DNA of 8,231 nt, taken from Verrucomicrobiota bacterium (GTDB taxonomy: Bacteria > Verrucomicrobiota > Verrucomicrobiia > Chthoniobacterales > UBA10450). Position 1 is the stretch's first letter. Every line of letters begins with the position of its first letter. The notes below the pieces were generated by a model that made no database searches, was not told where the DNA came from, and saw nothing but the letters and a program-made list of their open reading frames with translations. Below are positions 1 to 6,993 of the stretch, piece after piece. Position numbers and translations under genes: made by a program. Where the stretch lies: positions 1-8,231 of the forward strand of contig QHRC01000084.1 of assembly GCA_003219995.1 (NCBI GenBank). The letters run 5' to 3'.

Positions 1-1715
1 CGCAGCCGTCGCAGCGTCCCGAGCAACCGCGCATTGTCCCGTTGATGCAGCCCTATGCTCGGCTCGTCCAGCACATAAAGAACCCCGGCTAGCCCGGAAC
101 CTATTTGCGACGCCAGCCGAATGCGCTGCGCCTCCCCGCCACTCAACGTGCCGCTCTCGCGATCGAGCGTCAGATAACCGAGGCCGACTTCGACAAGAAA
201 TTGCAGCCGCGTTTGAATTTCGCGCACCACATCGGCGGCGATCACGCGTTGCTGCTCCGTTAATTGCAAGATCGACATATAGGTGGCGGCAGCCTCGATC
301 GTCATTTCGCTGAATTGATGAATGTTCGACTCGCACCCCTCGCGATTTTTAATAGTGACGGCCAGGACTTCGGGCTTGAGTCGCGCTCCGCCACAGACCT
401 TGCACAGGACGCGCGTCATGAATGCGCGGATCCGGTTGCGCGTGAATTCGCTTTCCGTTTCTTGGTAAAGCCGCTGCATCTGCGGCACGAGTCCCTCAAA
501 CGGACGCGCCTTCTTCTCAGCTCGACCATTGCTCGAAAAACTCATTTCAATCGGTTCATCACCAGTGCCGAAGTAAAGCGCCTTTTTGAACTCATCAGGC
601 AATTCCGCAAAGGGCGCGTCTTCGTCGATCCGGAAATGTTTCACGAGGGCAGCTTGCAAATGGCGATAATACGCCTGCATTCGCTTCGTACCGCGGCGCC
701 ACGGCGTGATTGCGCCTTCGGCCAGCGTTTTTTCCGGATCGGAAACCATCAATTCCGGATCGCAAACCAGTTGCGTGCCAAGACCGTGACACGCCGGGCA
801 TGCGCCGAGATGACTGTTAAATGAAAAGTGCTTCGGTGTGAGCTCTCCCAAAGTGAAACCGGTCTCCGCGTCTCCGTAATCGGTCGAGTAGCGCAGCTCT
901 TCCCAATCAGATAGAAACGCATCTCCGGGCCGCTCGTCGCTTTTCGACTCGCCGGACAAATTCGTCCGACGCTCCGGCGAGGCGTCCCTACCCGAACGCA
1001 AGATCGCCAATTTGTTTCCGCCCCACTTCAGCGCAGTTTCGATCGAATCGGTCAAACGGGCGCGAATTCCATCGTGGACGACCAGTCGATCGACTACCGC
1101 TTCGATCGTGTGGCGCTCACTCCTTTTCAGGCGAATCGGCTCGGGGCGGCCGAGCTCGATGACTTTCCCGTCCACGCGAACACGGACGAATCCTTCGCGC
1201 TTCAATTTTTCGACTACATCGCGGAACTCTCCACTTTGATTTTGGACCAGCGGGGCGAGGACGGCGATTTTTGATTGCGGTTCGTAAGAGAGAATTTGAT
1301 CGACGATTTGTTGAGGAGTTTGTCGATGGAGCGGGCGTCCAGTGGCCGGTTCGTGCGGCTGGCCGACGGCAGAGAAAAGCACGCGCAGGTAATCGTAAAT
1401 TTCGGTCGTGGTCGCGATTGTCGATCTTGGATTCGCACCGGCGCTGCGTTGCTCGATCGCAATGGCCGGGGAGAGGCCTTCGATAAAATCGACGTCCGGC
1501 TTTTCCATCTGATCGAGAAACTGGCGGGCATAAGCCGAAAGGCTTTCCACGTAGCGGCGCTGTCCTTCGGCATAGAGCGTGTCGAAGGCAAGAGACGATT
1601 TCCCCGACCCGCTCAAGCCGGTTATCACGACGAGTTTCTCACGCGGAATTTCCACGTGGAGATTCTTTAAATTGTGCTGGCGCGCACCACTGATCTTGAT
1701 AGCTTCCGCAGGCAT
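1..1715 (-). CDS. uvrA: UvrA, excinuclease ABC subunit A (N-terminal ~571 residues; runs off left edge)
   Basis: UvrA is the DNA-damage-recognition ATPase of nucleotide excision repair; it loads UvrB at lesions in the cytoplasm. The minus-strand reading frame is open from the ATG at 1715 to the window edge, so about 60% of a usual ~940-residue UvrA is present. Visible motifs: Walker A GLSGSGKS at residues 33-40; the UvrA-typical stretch [13 protein letters not shown] just after it; a CxxC at 306/309 followed by HGLG; a second CxxCGG at 438/441; ABC signature LSGGE at 524-528; and Walker B LYVLDEP at about 546-552. The start is supported by the classic N-terminal pattern I-x-G-A-R-x-H-N-L-K-N; no strong ribosome binding site precedes it. 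Two oddities: residues ~242-265 are an extra segment encoded by a palindromic repeat, and the first CxxC pair of the usual zinc module is absent (residues ~276-292). The gene diverges from the Pho cluster and shows no functional link to it. Identification is secure. Confidence 0.97.
   Translation of the reverse strand, partial: MPAEAIKISGARQHNLKNLHVEIPREKLVVITGLSGSGKSSLAFDTLYAEGQRRYVESLSAYARQFLDQMEKPDVDFIEGLSPAIAIEQRSAGANPRSTIATTTEIYDYLRVLFSAVGQPHEPATGRPLHRQTPQQIVDQILSYEPQSKIAVLAPLVQNQSGEFRDVVEKLKREGFVRVRVDGKVIELGRPEPIRLKRSERHTIEAVVDRLVVHDGIRARLTDSIETALKWGGNKLAILRSGRDASPERRTNLSGESKSDERPGDAFLSDWEELRYSTDYGDAETGFTLGELTPKHFSFNSHLGACPACHGLGTQLVCDPELMVSDPEKTLAEGAITPWRRGTKRMQAYYRHLQAALVKHFRIDEDAPFAELPDEFKKALYFGTGDEPIEMSFSSNGRAEKKARPFEGLVPQMQRLYQETESEFTRNRIRAFMTRVLCKVCGGARLKPEVLAVTIKNREGCESNIHQFSEMTIEAAATYMSILQLTEQQRVIAADVVREIQTRLQFLVEVGLGYLTLDRESGTLSGGEAQRIRLASQIGSGLAGVLYVLDEPSIGLHQRDNARLLGTLRRL
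928..992 (-). repeat. Nested palindromic element inserted in frame in uvrA
   Basis: This stretch is a series of overlapping inverted repeats. CTCGCCGGA (948-956) pairs perfectly with TCCGGCGAG (973-981). CGGAC (953-957) pairs with GTCCG (964-968) around a 6-nt AT-rich loop. GACGC (968-972) pairs with GCGTC (982-986). GTCG (936-939) pairs with CGAC (945-948). It encodes roughly UvrA residues 242-264 (begins GRDASPERR, ends DERPG), a hydrophilic segment between conserved blocks that adjoin in E. coli UvrA as I remember that sequence. It keeps the reading frame. This resembles in-frame palindromic elements such as the Rickettsia palindromic elements, but no second copy occurs in the window, so dispersal in the genome is inferred. 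Boundaries are approximate. Confidence 0.6.
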
Positions 1716-1784
1716 CTTGACGACAAATGTCGAACCTTTAAGTCAAGCATAGCCGCCCGTTTTCTCCAGCAAAAATCCCCGATT
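1716..1784. promoter_or_regulatory. Divergent intergenic region between uvrA and the Pho cluster, with a 12-bp palindrome
   Basis: This 69-base spacer must hold the start signals for uvrA (minus) and probably for the plus-strand operon. It contains a perfect palindrome, CGACA-AA-TGTCG at 1721-1732, only 5 bases upstream of the uvrA ATG, a position where a repressor could block uvrA. A possible uvrA -10 element, TATGCT, reads on the minus strand at 1751-1746, preceded at 17-bp spacing by a poor -35 (TTTTGC, 1774-1769). On the plus strand TTGACG (1717-1722) looks like a -35, but no good -10 sits at proper spacing. No convincing Pho box is seen. The palindrome is directly visible; the promoter assignments are weak. 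Confidence 0.35.
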
Positions 1785-2051
1785 ATGAGTGAAACCGACC
1801 GCAGTATCTCGCAGGACGAGATCGTTCAGTTGCAAAAAAAATTCAGCGAGATCAAGCACTCGATCAATAACGCGCTTGCCGTAATGATGGCGCTTTCCGA
1901 AATGTCGCAACGCCGCCCGGATTACGCGGAAAAATTGGCCACCACCGTGCTAAGCAAAGCCCCGCAGATTGTTTCCAGTTTGCAGGAATTCACCCAGGCT
2001 CTGAACGAGCAAGCCGGCGCCAAACCAAGCGTCGCGGGCGAGTCGAAGTAG
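1785..2051 (+). CDS. Small helical protein, candidate stand-alone DHp/histidine-phosphotransfer-like (88 aa)
   Basis: I do not recognise this as a named family. The ATG at 1785 gives an 88-residue, highly charged protein without signal peptide or membrane segment. An upstream GTG at 1674 in the same frame would overlap the uvrA coding region and add an unconvincing basic N-terminus, so the shorter form is preferred; neither start has a clear ribosome binding site. It appears to form two long helices (about 10-43 and 47-77) with a break at RRPDY (43-47), then a flexible tail. The motif KHSINNALAV (24-33) resembles the H-box of histidine kinase dimerization domains (HEINNPLAV-like), with H25 as the candidate phospho-acceptor. 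There is no ATPase domain. It lies 23 bases before phoB in the same direction, so it probably belongs to the same transcript. A role as a phosphorelay or PhoB-modulating protein is inference; it could instead be a structural two-helix protein. Confidence 0.75.
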   Translation: MSETDRSISQDEIVQLQKKFSEIKHSINNALAVMMALSEMSQRRPDYAEKLATTVLSKAPQIVSSLQEFTQALNEQAGAKPSVAGESK

Positions 2052-2074
2052 GTAATCCGAAAGATCTGCTGCGG

Positions 2075-2770
2075 ATGGACGCGGCGTCGAGCAAAACCAT
2101 TCTTATCGTCGAGGACGAGAAGGACGTCGTCGATCTTCTCGCGCTAAGCCTGCGCAAAACCGGCGGCTTTGTCGTTTCCACGGCCAGCGACGGCGTTGCC
2201 GGCTTAAACAAGGCCCGCAAAGAAAAGCCCGACTTCATCATTCTCGATCTGATGTTGCCGAAGATGGCGGGCCTGGAAGTGTGCCGGATTCTCAAAAGCG
2301 ATGCCGCCTCGCGGCAAATTCCGATATTGATGTTAACGGCCAAAGCGGAGGAAATCGATCGGATCGTGGGCTTGGAATTCGGCGCCGATGATTACGTGAC
2401 CAAGCCGTTCAGCCCGCGCGAGGTTATTCTGCGCATCCGTGCGATCTTCCGTCGCGGTGAAGCGACGCCAGCAGACGAACGTCTCACCGCCGGCCCAATT
2501 ACGATTGATCCCGGCCGGCACGAGGTTTCGGTCGGCGACAAACGTGTCAGTCTCACGAGCATTGAATTCAAACTTTTGCGTACGCTCATGCAGCGGCGCG
2601 GTCGCGTCCAGGAACGGGATCGTTTGCTGAACGACGTCTGGGGCTACGAAAGCATCATCGACACGCGCACCGTTGATACGCATGTGCGCCGCCTGCGCGA
2701 GAAACTTGGGAAAGCGGGCGATGTGATCGAAACCGTTCGCGGGTTCGGCTATCGCTTGCGCGAAAATTAA
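2075..2770 (+). CDS. phoB: PhoB-type response regulator, OmpR/PhoB family
   Basis: This 231-residue cytoplasmic DNA-binding response regulator is likely the activator of the phosphate-starvation genes downstream. The receiver domain (about 7-125) has the acidic pair E13/D14, phospho-acceptor D58 in IILDLMLP, the switch residues T88 (LMLTAK) and Y107, and the conserved K110-P111. A winged-helix DNA-binding domain (about 136-230) follows, with the recognition-helix pattern DTRTVDTHVRRLREKLG at 196-212 and a terminal VRGFGYRL wing. Length and architecture match the PhoB/OmpR family. Assignment to PhoB rather than another OmpR-type regulator rests on the adjacent PhoR-like kinase and the pst genes. 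The ATG is preceded by CTGCGG without a good Shine-Dalgarno site. The stop codon is in the same frame as the kinase start 6 nt further on. Confidence 0.93.
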   Translation: MDAASSKTILIVEDEKDVVDLLALSLRKTGGFVVSTASDGVAGLNKARKEKPDFIILDLMLPKMAGLEVCRILKSDAASRQIPILMLTAKAEEIDRIVGLEFGADDYVTKPFSPREVILRIRAIFRRGEATPADERLTAGPITIDPGRHEVSVGDKRVSLTSIEFKLLRTLMQRRGRVQERDRLLNDVWGYESIIDTRTVDTHVRRLREKLGKAGDVIETVRGFGYRLREN

Positions 2771-2776
2771 CTGCGG

Positions 2777-4054
2777 ATGTTTTGGTCTCTTTTCTGCGCG
2801 ATCGTTGGATCGACAATCGCACTTGCTTACATCGCGTGGCGAAAATGGATCGCGCCGTGGCGGCAAATCGAGCAACTCGTCCAGCAAATCGCGGCTGGCG
2901 ATCGCCCGCGCACGTTCCTTGTCGATGGAGCAGCGCAATCGCGCCGCGTCGGTCTAGCCTTGGAAAATATTTTCACGCGCCAGCGGCATCTCGATCGGCA
3001 GATTTCGGAAGCGACCTCTGGAACACAAACCGTTCTTTCCGCGATGCAGGATGGTTTGCTCGTGGTCGATTCCAGCCGGCGAGTCACGCTGGTCAATGAA
3101 ACGTTCCGGCAACTTTTCGCGCCGCGCGAGATTTCCCCAGGCGCGCCGCTTCTCGATGCTGTTCGCAATTCCCAGCTCGACAAATTGATCGTGGCGACGT
3201 TAGGCGCAGGAGAACAGAAACAAACCGAACTGAATCTGCTCGATCCACAAAACCAGTGGGAGCGTTGGATGCAAGTCAGCGCCGTGCCGATGAAAGACGA
3301 CGTCGGCAGAACGACCGGCGCGGTTGTCTTGTTTCACGACATCACGGAGTTGAAGCGCACCGATCAAATGCGCAGCGATTTCGTGGCCAACGTTTCTCAC
3401 GAGCTGCGCACGCCATTGTCGATCTTGCGCGGTTACATCGAGACTTTGATCGACGATCCGCAAAGTTCCGGTGAGGAACGCAGGTGCATCCTCGAGGTGA
3501 TGGAACGGCATTCAAAACGTCTCGGCCTGCTGGTCGACGATTTGCTCGTGCTCGCGCAATTGGAGTCAGGCAATTCGAAGTTGCAAATGAGCGACGACGA
3601 TTTGGCCAAGCTGTTTGCTGATCTCCTTCGCGATTGGGAAAAGAAATTCGCGAATAAGCAACTGAAAGTGATTGTCGATCTTGCGCAACCGGAGCCACTG
3701 ATTCGCGGAGACGAAGCGCGCCTGCGGGAAGTTCTCGATAACTTGCTCGATAACGCAGTGAAATATTCGCGCCAGAACGGTGAGATTCGTCTACAAGCCG
3801 GGCGGCGCGAGGATCAAATGGTGCTGAGCGTGACCGATAATGGTATCGGCATCGGAAGAGAGGATTTGCCGCGCATTTTTGAAAGATTTTATCGAGTGGA
3901 CAAAGCGCGCAGTCGGGAGCTGGGTGGAACAGGTCTTGGGCTCGCGATCGTGAAACACATCACGCAACTCCATGGCGGCCGCGTCGAAGCCGAAAGCGAG
4001 CTGGGACGCGGAACCATCGTTCGCGTCATGCTGCCGATGGACGGCGTGCCCTGA
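2777..4054 (+). CDS. phoR: PhoR-type sensor histidine kinase
   Basis: This 425-residue membrane-anchored histidine kinase is the likely partner of the preceding PhoB. One hydrophobic helix (about 4-20) is followed by a basic WRKW segment and a linker (about 25-80), a PAS-like domain (about 84-190, with GLLVVDSSRRVTLVNE at 93-108), a HisKA domain with phospho-acceptor H208 in FVANVSHELRTPL, and a HATPase_c domain: N-box around N322/N326, G1 DNGIGIG at 354-360, F-box FERFYRVD at 368-375, and G2 GGTGLGLA at 383-390. All catalytic motifs are intact. There is no periplasmic sensor domain, consistent with PhoR kinases that sense phosphate through the Pst transporter and PhoU. An in-frame stop (that of phoB) lies 6 nt upstream of the ATG, so the N-terminus cannot be much longer and a second membrane helix is excluded. 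The gene ends about 70 bases before pstS. Confidence 0.93.
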   Translation: MFWSLFCAIVGSTIALAYIAWRKWIAPWRQIEQLVQQIAAGDRPRTFLVDGAAQSRRVGLALENIFTRQRHLDRQISEATSGTQTVLSAMQDGLLVVDSSRRVTLVNETFRQLFAPREISPGAPLLDAVRNSQLDKLIVATLGAGEQKQTELNLLDPQNQWERWMQVSAVPMKDDVGRTTGAVVLFHDITELKRTDQMRSDFVANVSHELRTPLSILRGYIETLIDDPQSSGEERRCILEVMERHSKRLGLLVDDLLVLAQLESGNSKLQMSDDDLAKLFADLLRDWEKKFANKQLKVIVDLAQPEPLIRGDEARLREVLDNLLDNAVKYSRQNGEIRLQAGRREDQMVLSVTDNGIGIGREDLPRIFERFYRVDKARSRELGGTGLGLAIVKHITQLHGGRVEAESELGRGTIVRVMLPMDGVP

Positions 4055-4062
4055 TCGCGCTG

Positions 4063-4091
4063 CTGTCACACAAACGTAACAGTAAACATTT
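4063..4091 (+). promoter_or_regulatory. Putative Pho box upstream of pstS
   Basis: CTGTCAC (4063-4069) matches the E. coli Pho-box half-site CTGTCAT in six of seven positions. After the usual 4-nt AT-rich spacer comes ACGTAAC (4074-4080), then after another 4 nt the weaker AACATTT (4085-4091), giving an 11-bp phase on one DNA face. It lies in the only substantial gap of the cluster, 36 bases before the preferred pstS ATG, and follows a PhoB gene on the same strand. Direct reading supports the first two units; the third is degenerate. PhoB binding is inferred. I could not assign a clear -10 hexamer between it and pstS. Confidence 0.55.
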
Positions 4092-4126
4092 TGACCGGCG
4101 GAACCTGATTGCGGCAGCTTCGTCGC

Positions 4127-5149
4127 ATGACGAAACTTCTTAGGCTCAGCAGTAAGATTCTTGGGCTTTCACTCGCGTTCGGGCTGAGCGCGACGGCATC
4201 TGCGCAGATGACGATCAATGGCGCGGGCGCGACGTTTCCCTATCCGATTTACTCGAAATGGTTCGACGAATACGCGAAGGTGGATCCGTCGGTTCGGTTC
4301 AATTATCAATCGATCGGTTCGGGCGGAGGACAAAAACAGATTACCGCGCAGACTGTCGATTTTGGCGCGTCGGATGGGCCGATGAGTGACGAGAATCTGG
4401 CAAAGGCGCCCGCCAAAATTTTGCACATCCCGACTGTGGCCGGCGCCGATGTGGTCACATACAATTTGTCCGGAAGTCCCGCACTAAAGTTTGACGCAGA
4501 CACCATCGGGGGAATTTTCCTCGGCCAGATCAAGAAGTGGAACAACCCGAAGATCGCCGCGCTGAATGCAGGAGTAAATTTGCCGGACCAGGAAATCGTG
4601 GTTGTCCATCGCTCGGACGGAAGCGGCACCACTTATATTTGGACCGACTATCTGAGTAAGGTGAGCCCGGAATGGAAACAGAAAGTCGGCACGAACACAT
4701 CGGTGAATTGGCCGACCGGCCTCGGCGGCAAGGGAAACGAAGGCGTCGCCGGCCAGGTGAAGCAAACGCCGGGCGCAGTGGGTTATGTGGAATTAATTTA
4801 CGCGCTTCAAAACAAAATGGCGTATGCGGAGGTGAAAAATTCGGCCGGCAAGTTCGTGAAGCCGTCGGTCGAATCGATCACTGCGGCAGTAGCGACGGCG
4901 CAAATTCCGGAGGACTTTCGCTTTTCGATCACGAACGCGCCGGGGAATGATTCATATCCAATTGCCGGCGCAACGTGGCTTCTCGTTTACGAGCAACAAA
5001 AAGACGCGGCCAAAGGCAAGAAGCTGGTCGAGTTTCTCAAATGGGCGCTGACCAAAGGCGAAGACATGGTTAAGAACCTCGATTACGCGCCGCTGCCGGC
5101 TGAGTTGCGCGAGCGCGTGTTGAAGCGCGTGGACGAAATCAAAATCTAA
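4127..5149 (+). CDS. pstS: PstS, periplasmic phosphate-binding protein
   Basis: PstS captures inorganic phosphate in the periplasm and hands it to the PstCA channel. From the ATG at 4127 the protein has 340 residues. It starts with a Sec signal peptide: basic TKLLRLSSK, a hydrophobic core, and a likely cut after ASA at residue 26. There is no lipobox cysteine, so it should be soluble. Phosphate-site signatures of the family are all present: GAGATFPYP (about 32-40), GSGGGQKQI (64-72), FGASDGPM (79-86, with D83) and RSDGSGTT (162-169). A TTG at 4109 in the same frame would add MRQLRR; the ATG is preferred because it gives a standard signal peptide, though neither start has a strong ribosome binding site. 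It is the first gene after the Pho-box-like repeats, and only 12 nt separate it from pstC with no terminator hairpin. Confidence 0.95.
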   Translation: MTKLLRLSSKILGLSLAFGLSATASAQMTINGAGATFPYPIYSKWFDEYAKVDPSVRFNYQSIGSGGGQKQITAQTVDFGASDGPMSDENLAKAPAKILHIPTVAGADVVTYNLSGSPALKFDADTIGGIFLGQIKKWNNPKIAALNAGVNLPDQEIVVVHRSDGSGTTYIWTDYLSKVSPEWKQKVGTNTSVNWPTGLGGKGNEGVAGQVKQTPGAVGYVELIYALQNKMAYAEVKNSAGKFVKPSVESITAAVATAQIPEDFRFSITNAPGNDSYPIAGATWLLVYEQQKDAAKGKKLVEFLKWALTKGEDMVKNLDYAPLPAELRERVLKRVDEIKI

Positions 5150-5161
5150 GACGAGCGCTAC

Positions 5162-6148
5162 ATGCCAATTGCCGTTGCTCCCGAAAGGCCCGCCGTAAGA
5201 TCGACAATCGATCGCATGGCGCCGCCGTCCAGCTTCGGCGACAAGGTGTTCAAGTGGCTCACACTCGCGATGGCGCTCGCGGTTGTCGCGCTCGTCTTCT
5301 TGGTCGGATGGCAATTGGCCCGCGGCTCGTCCCTCGCCATCCGCCGGTTCGGTTTTCACTTTCTTGCAACATCGACATGGGACCCGGTCGCGGAACAGTT
5401 CGGCGCGCTCCCGTTCATTTACGGCACGGCTGTTTCTTCGCTCATCGCGCTGATCATCGCCGTGCCGCTCAGCATCGCGACCGCGGTTTATTTAACCGAG
5501 CTCGCGCCACCTTGGATCCGGCAACCGATTATCTCGCTGATTGAAATGTTGGCGGCAATCCCAAGCGTGATCCTCGGTTTGTGGGGAATTTTTGTGATGA
5601 TTCCGTGGCTGCGTGATCATCCATTCCCGTTCTTGAAAAAAATCTTTGGTTGGACGCCGTTTTTCCGCGAACCGATCTACGGGGTCAGCATGCTGGCGGG
5701 CGGTATCATTATCGCGGTGATGATTCTGCCGATCATCACTTCGGTTTCGCGCGAGATCCTGCGCTCTGTTCCCAACCTGCAGCGCGAAGCAGCATACGCG
5801 CTGGGCGCAACGCGATGGGAAGTCACGCGCATTGCGGTGCTCAGTTACGCAAAGAAAGGGCTTTTCGGCGCGGTCATTCTCGGACTCGGTCGCGCCTTGG
5901 GTGAAACCATGGCAGTGACGATGGTGATCGGGAACACGCCGCAAATCCGCGCTTCACTGTTTGCGCCGGGTTACACCCTCGCGAGCGTGATCGCAAATGA
6001 GTTTACCGAAGCGACGACTGACCTTTACCTGCAAGCGTTGTTCGAAATCGGCCTGGTTCTTTTCGGAATCACGATCCTGGCGAATCTCCTCGCGCAACTG
6101 CTTTTGAAAACGTTGGGATCGACAATAAAAAGTGGCGCTGTTCAATGA
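5162..6148 (+). CDS. pstC: PstC, phosphate ABC transporter permease
   Basis: PstC is one of the two inner-membrane permease subunits of the high-affinity phosphate importer. This 328-residue protein has six likely membrane helices, at about 31-52, 86-112, 126-148, 174-197, 233-256 and 291-316. The coupling-loop (EAA) motif that docks on PstB is at about 209-226 (REAAYALGATRWEVTRIA), followed by the family-typical GLGRALGETMAV (241-252). The loop between helices 3 and 4 is fairly long (about 149-173) and aromatic, which is common in PstC. A first ~25-residue Pro/Arg-rich cytoplasmic tail precedes helix 1; an internal ATG at codon 19 is an alternative start. It overlaps pstA by 4 nt (ATGA), indicating translational coupling. 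PstC rather than PstA is chosen from gene order and the GETMAV variant. Confidence 0.95.
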   Translation: MPIAVAPERPAVRSTIDRMAPPSSFGDKVFKWLTLAMALAVVALVFLVGWQLARGSSLAIRRFGFHFLATSTWDPVAEQFGALPFIYGTAVSSLIALIIAVPLSIATAVYLTELAPPWIRQPIISLIEMLAAIPSVILGLWGIFVMIPWLRDHPFPFLKKIFGWTPFFREPIYGVSMLAGGIIIAVMILPIITSVSREILRSVPNLQREAAYALGATRWEVTRIAVLSYAKKGLFGAVILGLGRALGETMAVTMVIGNTPQIRASLFAPGYTLASVIANEFTEATTDLYLQALFEIGLVLFGITILANLLAQLLLKTLGSTIKSGAVQ

Positions 6149-6993
6149 AGAACAATCATCTTTGGCGAAAAACGAAGAGCGCGCTCGCTTCAGCCGCGTC
6201 GTTTGTGTGTGCATTGCTGGTAATCGCGCCACTTGCCCTCGTATTTTTGCATCTGCTCCGCAGCGGGGCCAGCGCGGTGAACTGGTCGTTCTTCACGGAA
6301 TTACCAAAACCGGTCGGCGTGGCCGGCGGCGGGATGGTGAACGCAATCGTCGGTTCATTGGAGTTGCTTGGGCTAGCCGCGCTGGTTGGCGTTCCAGTCG
6401 GCGTGTTGGGCGGCGTTTATCTGGCCGAGTACGGAACAGTGCGTGGAAATTGGTTGCTTCGCTTCGTCGCCGATGTGCTCAACGGCGTTCCATCGATCAT
6501 CTGGGGCGTGGTGGTTTACGGTTTGGTTGTTTTGCGCTTCAAAAGTTTTTCCGCTTACGCGGGCGGGCTTGCGCTCGGCTTCATCATGATTCCACTGATC
6601 ATGCGCACGACCGAGGAAGTCCTCTTGCTCGTGCCGGCTGGTTATCGCGAAGCATCGCTTGCTCTCGGCATTAGCCGCTGGAAAACAATCGTCCATATCG
6701 TGATGAAGACAGCGTTGAAAGGTATCGTCACGGCCATTCTCCTCGCGCTGGCACGCGTCGCCGGAGAAACTGCGCCGCTGCTTTTCACCGCGTTTGGGAA
6801 CCGGTTTTGGAACCACGACCTGAGCGAGCCGATCGCGGCTCTGCCGTTGCAGATTTTCAGCTACGCCATTTCGCCATATGATGATTGGCATCGGCAGGCC
6901 TGGGCCGGCGCGCTTGTGCTGGTGGTAATGATCTTCTTTGTTAATATTCTGGTTCGCTTTCTTACCCGCGAACGAGTTGCCCGAGTTCTCTGA
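6145..6993 (+). CDS. pstA: PstA, phosphate ABC transporter permease
   Basis: PstA is the second permease subunit, pairing with PstC to form the phosphate channel in the inner membrane. The 282-residue protein has six likely membrane helices, at about 15-37, 65-94, 112-131, 138-157, 193-215 and 252-272. The EAA coupling motif is at about 169-187 ([19 protein letters not shown]), followed by the PstA hallmark [16 protein letters not shown] (203-218). The start codon lies inside the end of pstC (ATGA), and the stop codon shares one base with the pstB start (TGATG), so pstC, pstA and pstB are almost certainly translated together. Length and motifs are normal for the family; nothing appears missing. 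Confidence 0.95.
   Translation: MKNNHLWRKTKSALASAASFVCALLVIAPLALVFLHLLRSGASAVNWSFFTELPKPVGVAGGGMVNAIVGSLELLGLAALVGVPVGVLGGVYLAEYGTVRGNWLLRFVADVLNGVPSIIWGVVVYGLVVLRFKSFSAYAGGLALGFIMIPLIMRTTEEVLLLVPAGYREASLALGISRWKTIVHIVMKTALKGIVTAILLALARVAGETAPLLFTAFGNRFWNHDLSEPIAALPLQIFSYAISPYDDWHRQAWAGALVLVVMIFFVNILVRFLTRERVARVL

Noticed and set aside
264..824. A 186-codon open frame on the plus strand, with other plus-strand frames at 1012-1239 and 1271-1670
   Set aside because: They lie opposite uvrA, whose motifs are unambiguous; the products are Arg-rich with no recognisable domain, as expected from antisense frames of a GC-rich gene.
1728..1750. Possible Pho box upstream of the small protein and phoB
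   Set aside because: Weak TGTC/GTCA resemblances are present but not in 11-bp phase and too far from consensus.
1674..1784. GTG-initiated upstream extension of the small protein gene
   Set aside because: It would overlap the uvrA coding region and use all of the divergent promoter spacer; the added residues look non-native, and the ATG at 1785 is simpler.
2333..2938. A 201-codon minus-strand frame across the phoB-phoR junction
   Set aside because: It is antisense to two well-supported genes and has no domain signature.
4109..4126. TTG start giving six extra residues on PstS
   Set aside because: The ATG at 4127 gives a standard signal peptide; TTG cannot be excluded, but nothing favours it strongly.
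5128..5161. Attenuating hairpin or terminator between pstS and pstC, as seen in some pst operons
   Set aside because: The 12-nt gap and flanking bases show no stem followed by a T-run.
5608..5690. Apparent insertion in PstC between helices 3 and 4
   Set aside because: A long aromatic loop at this place is common in PstC proteins, so it is not distinctive.
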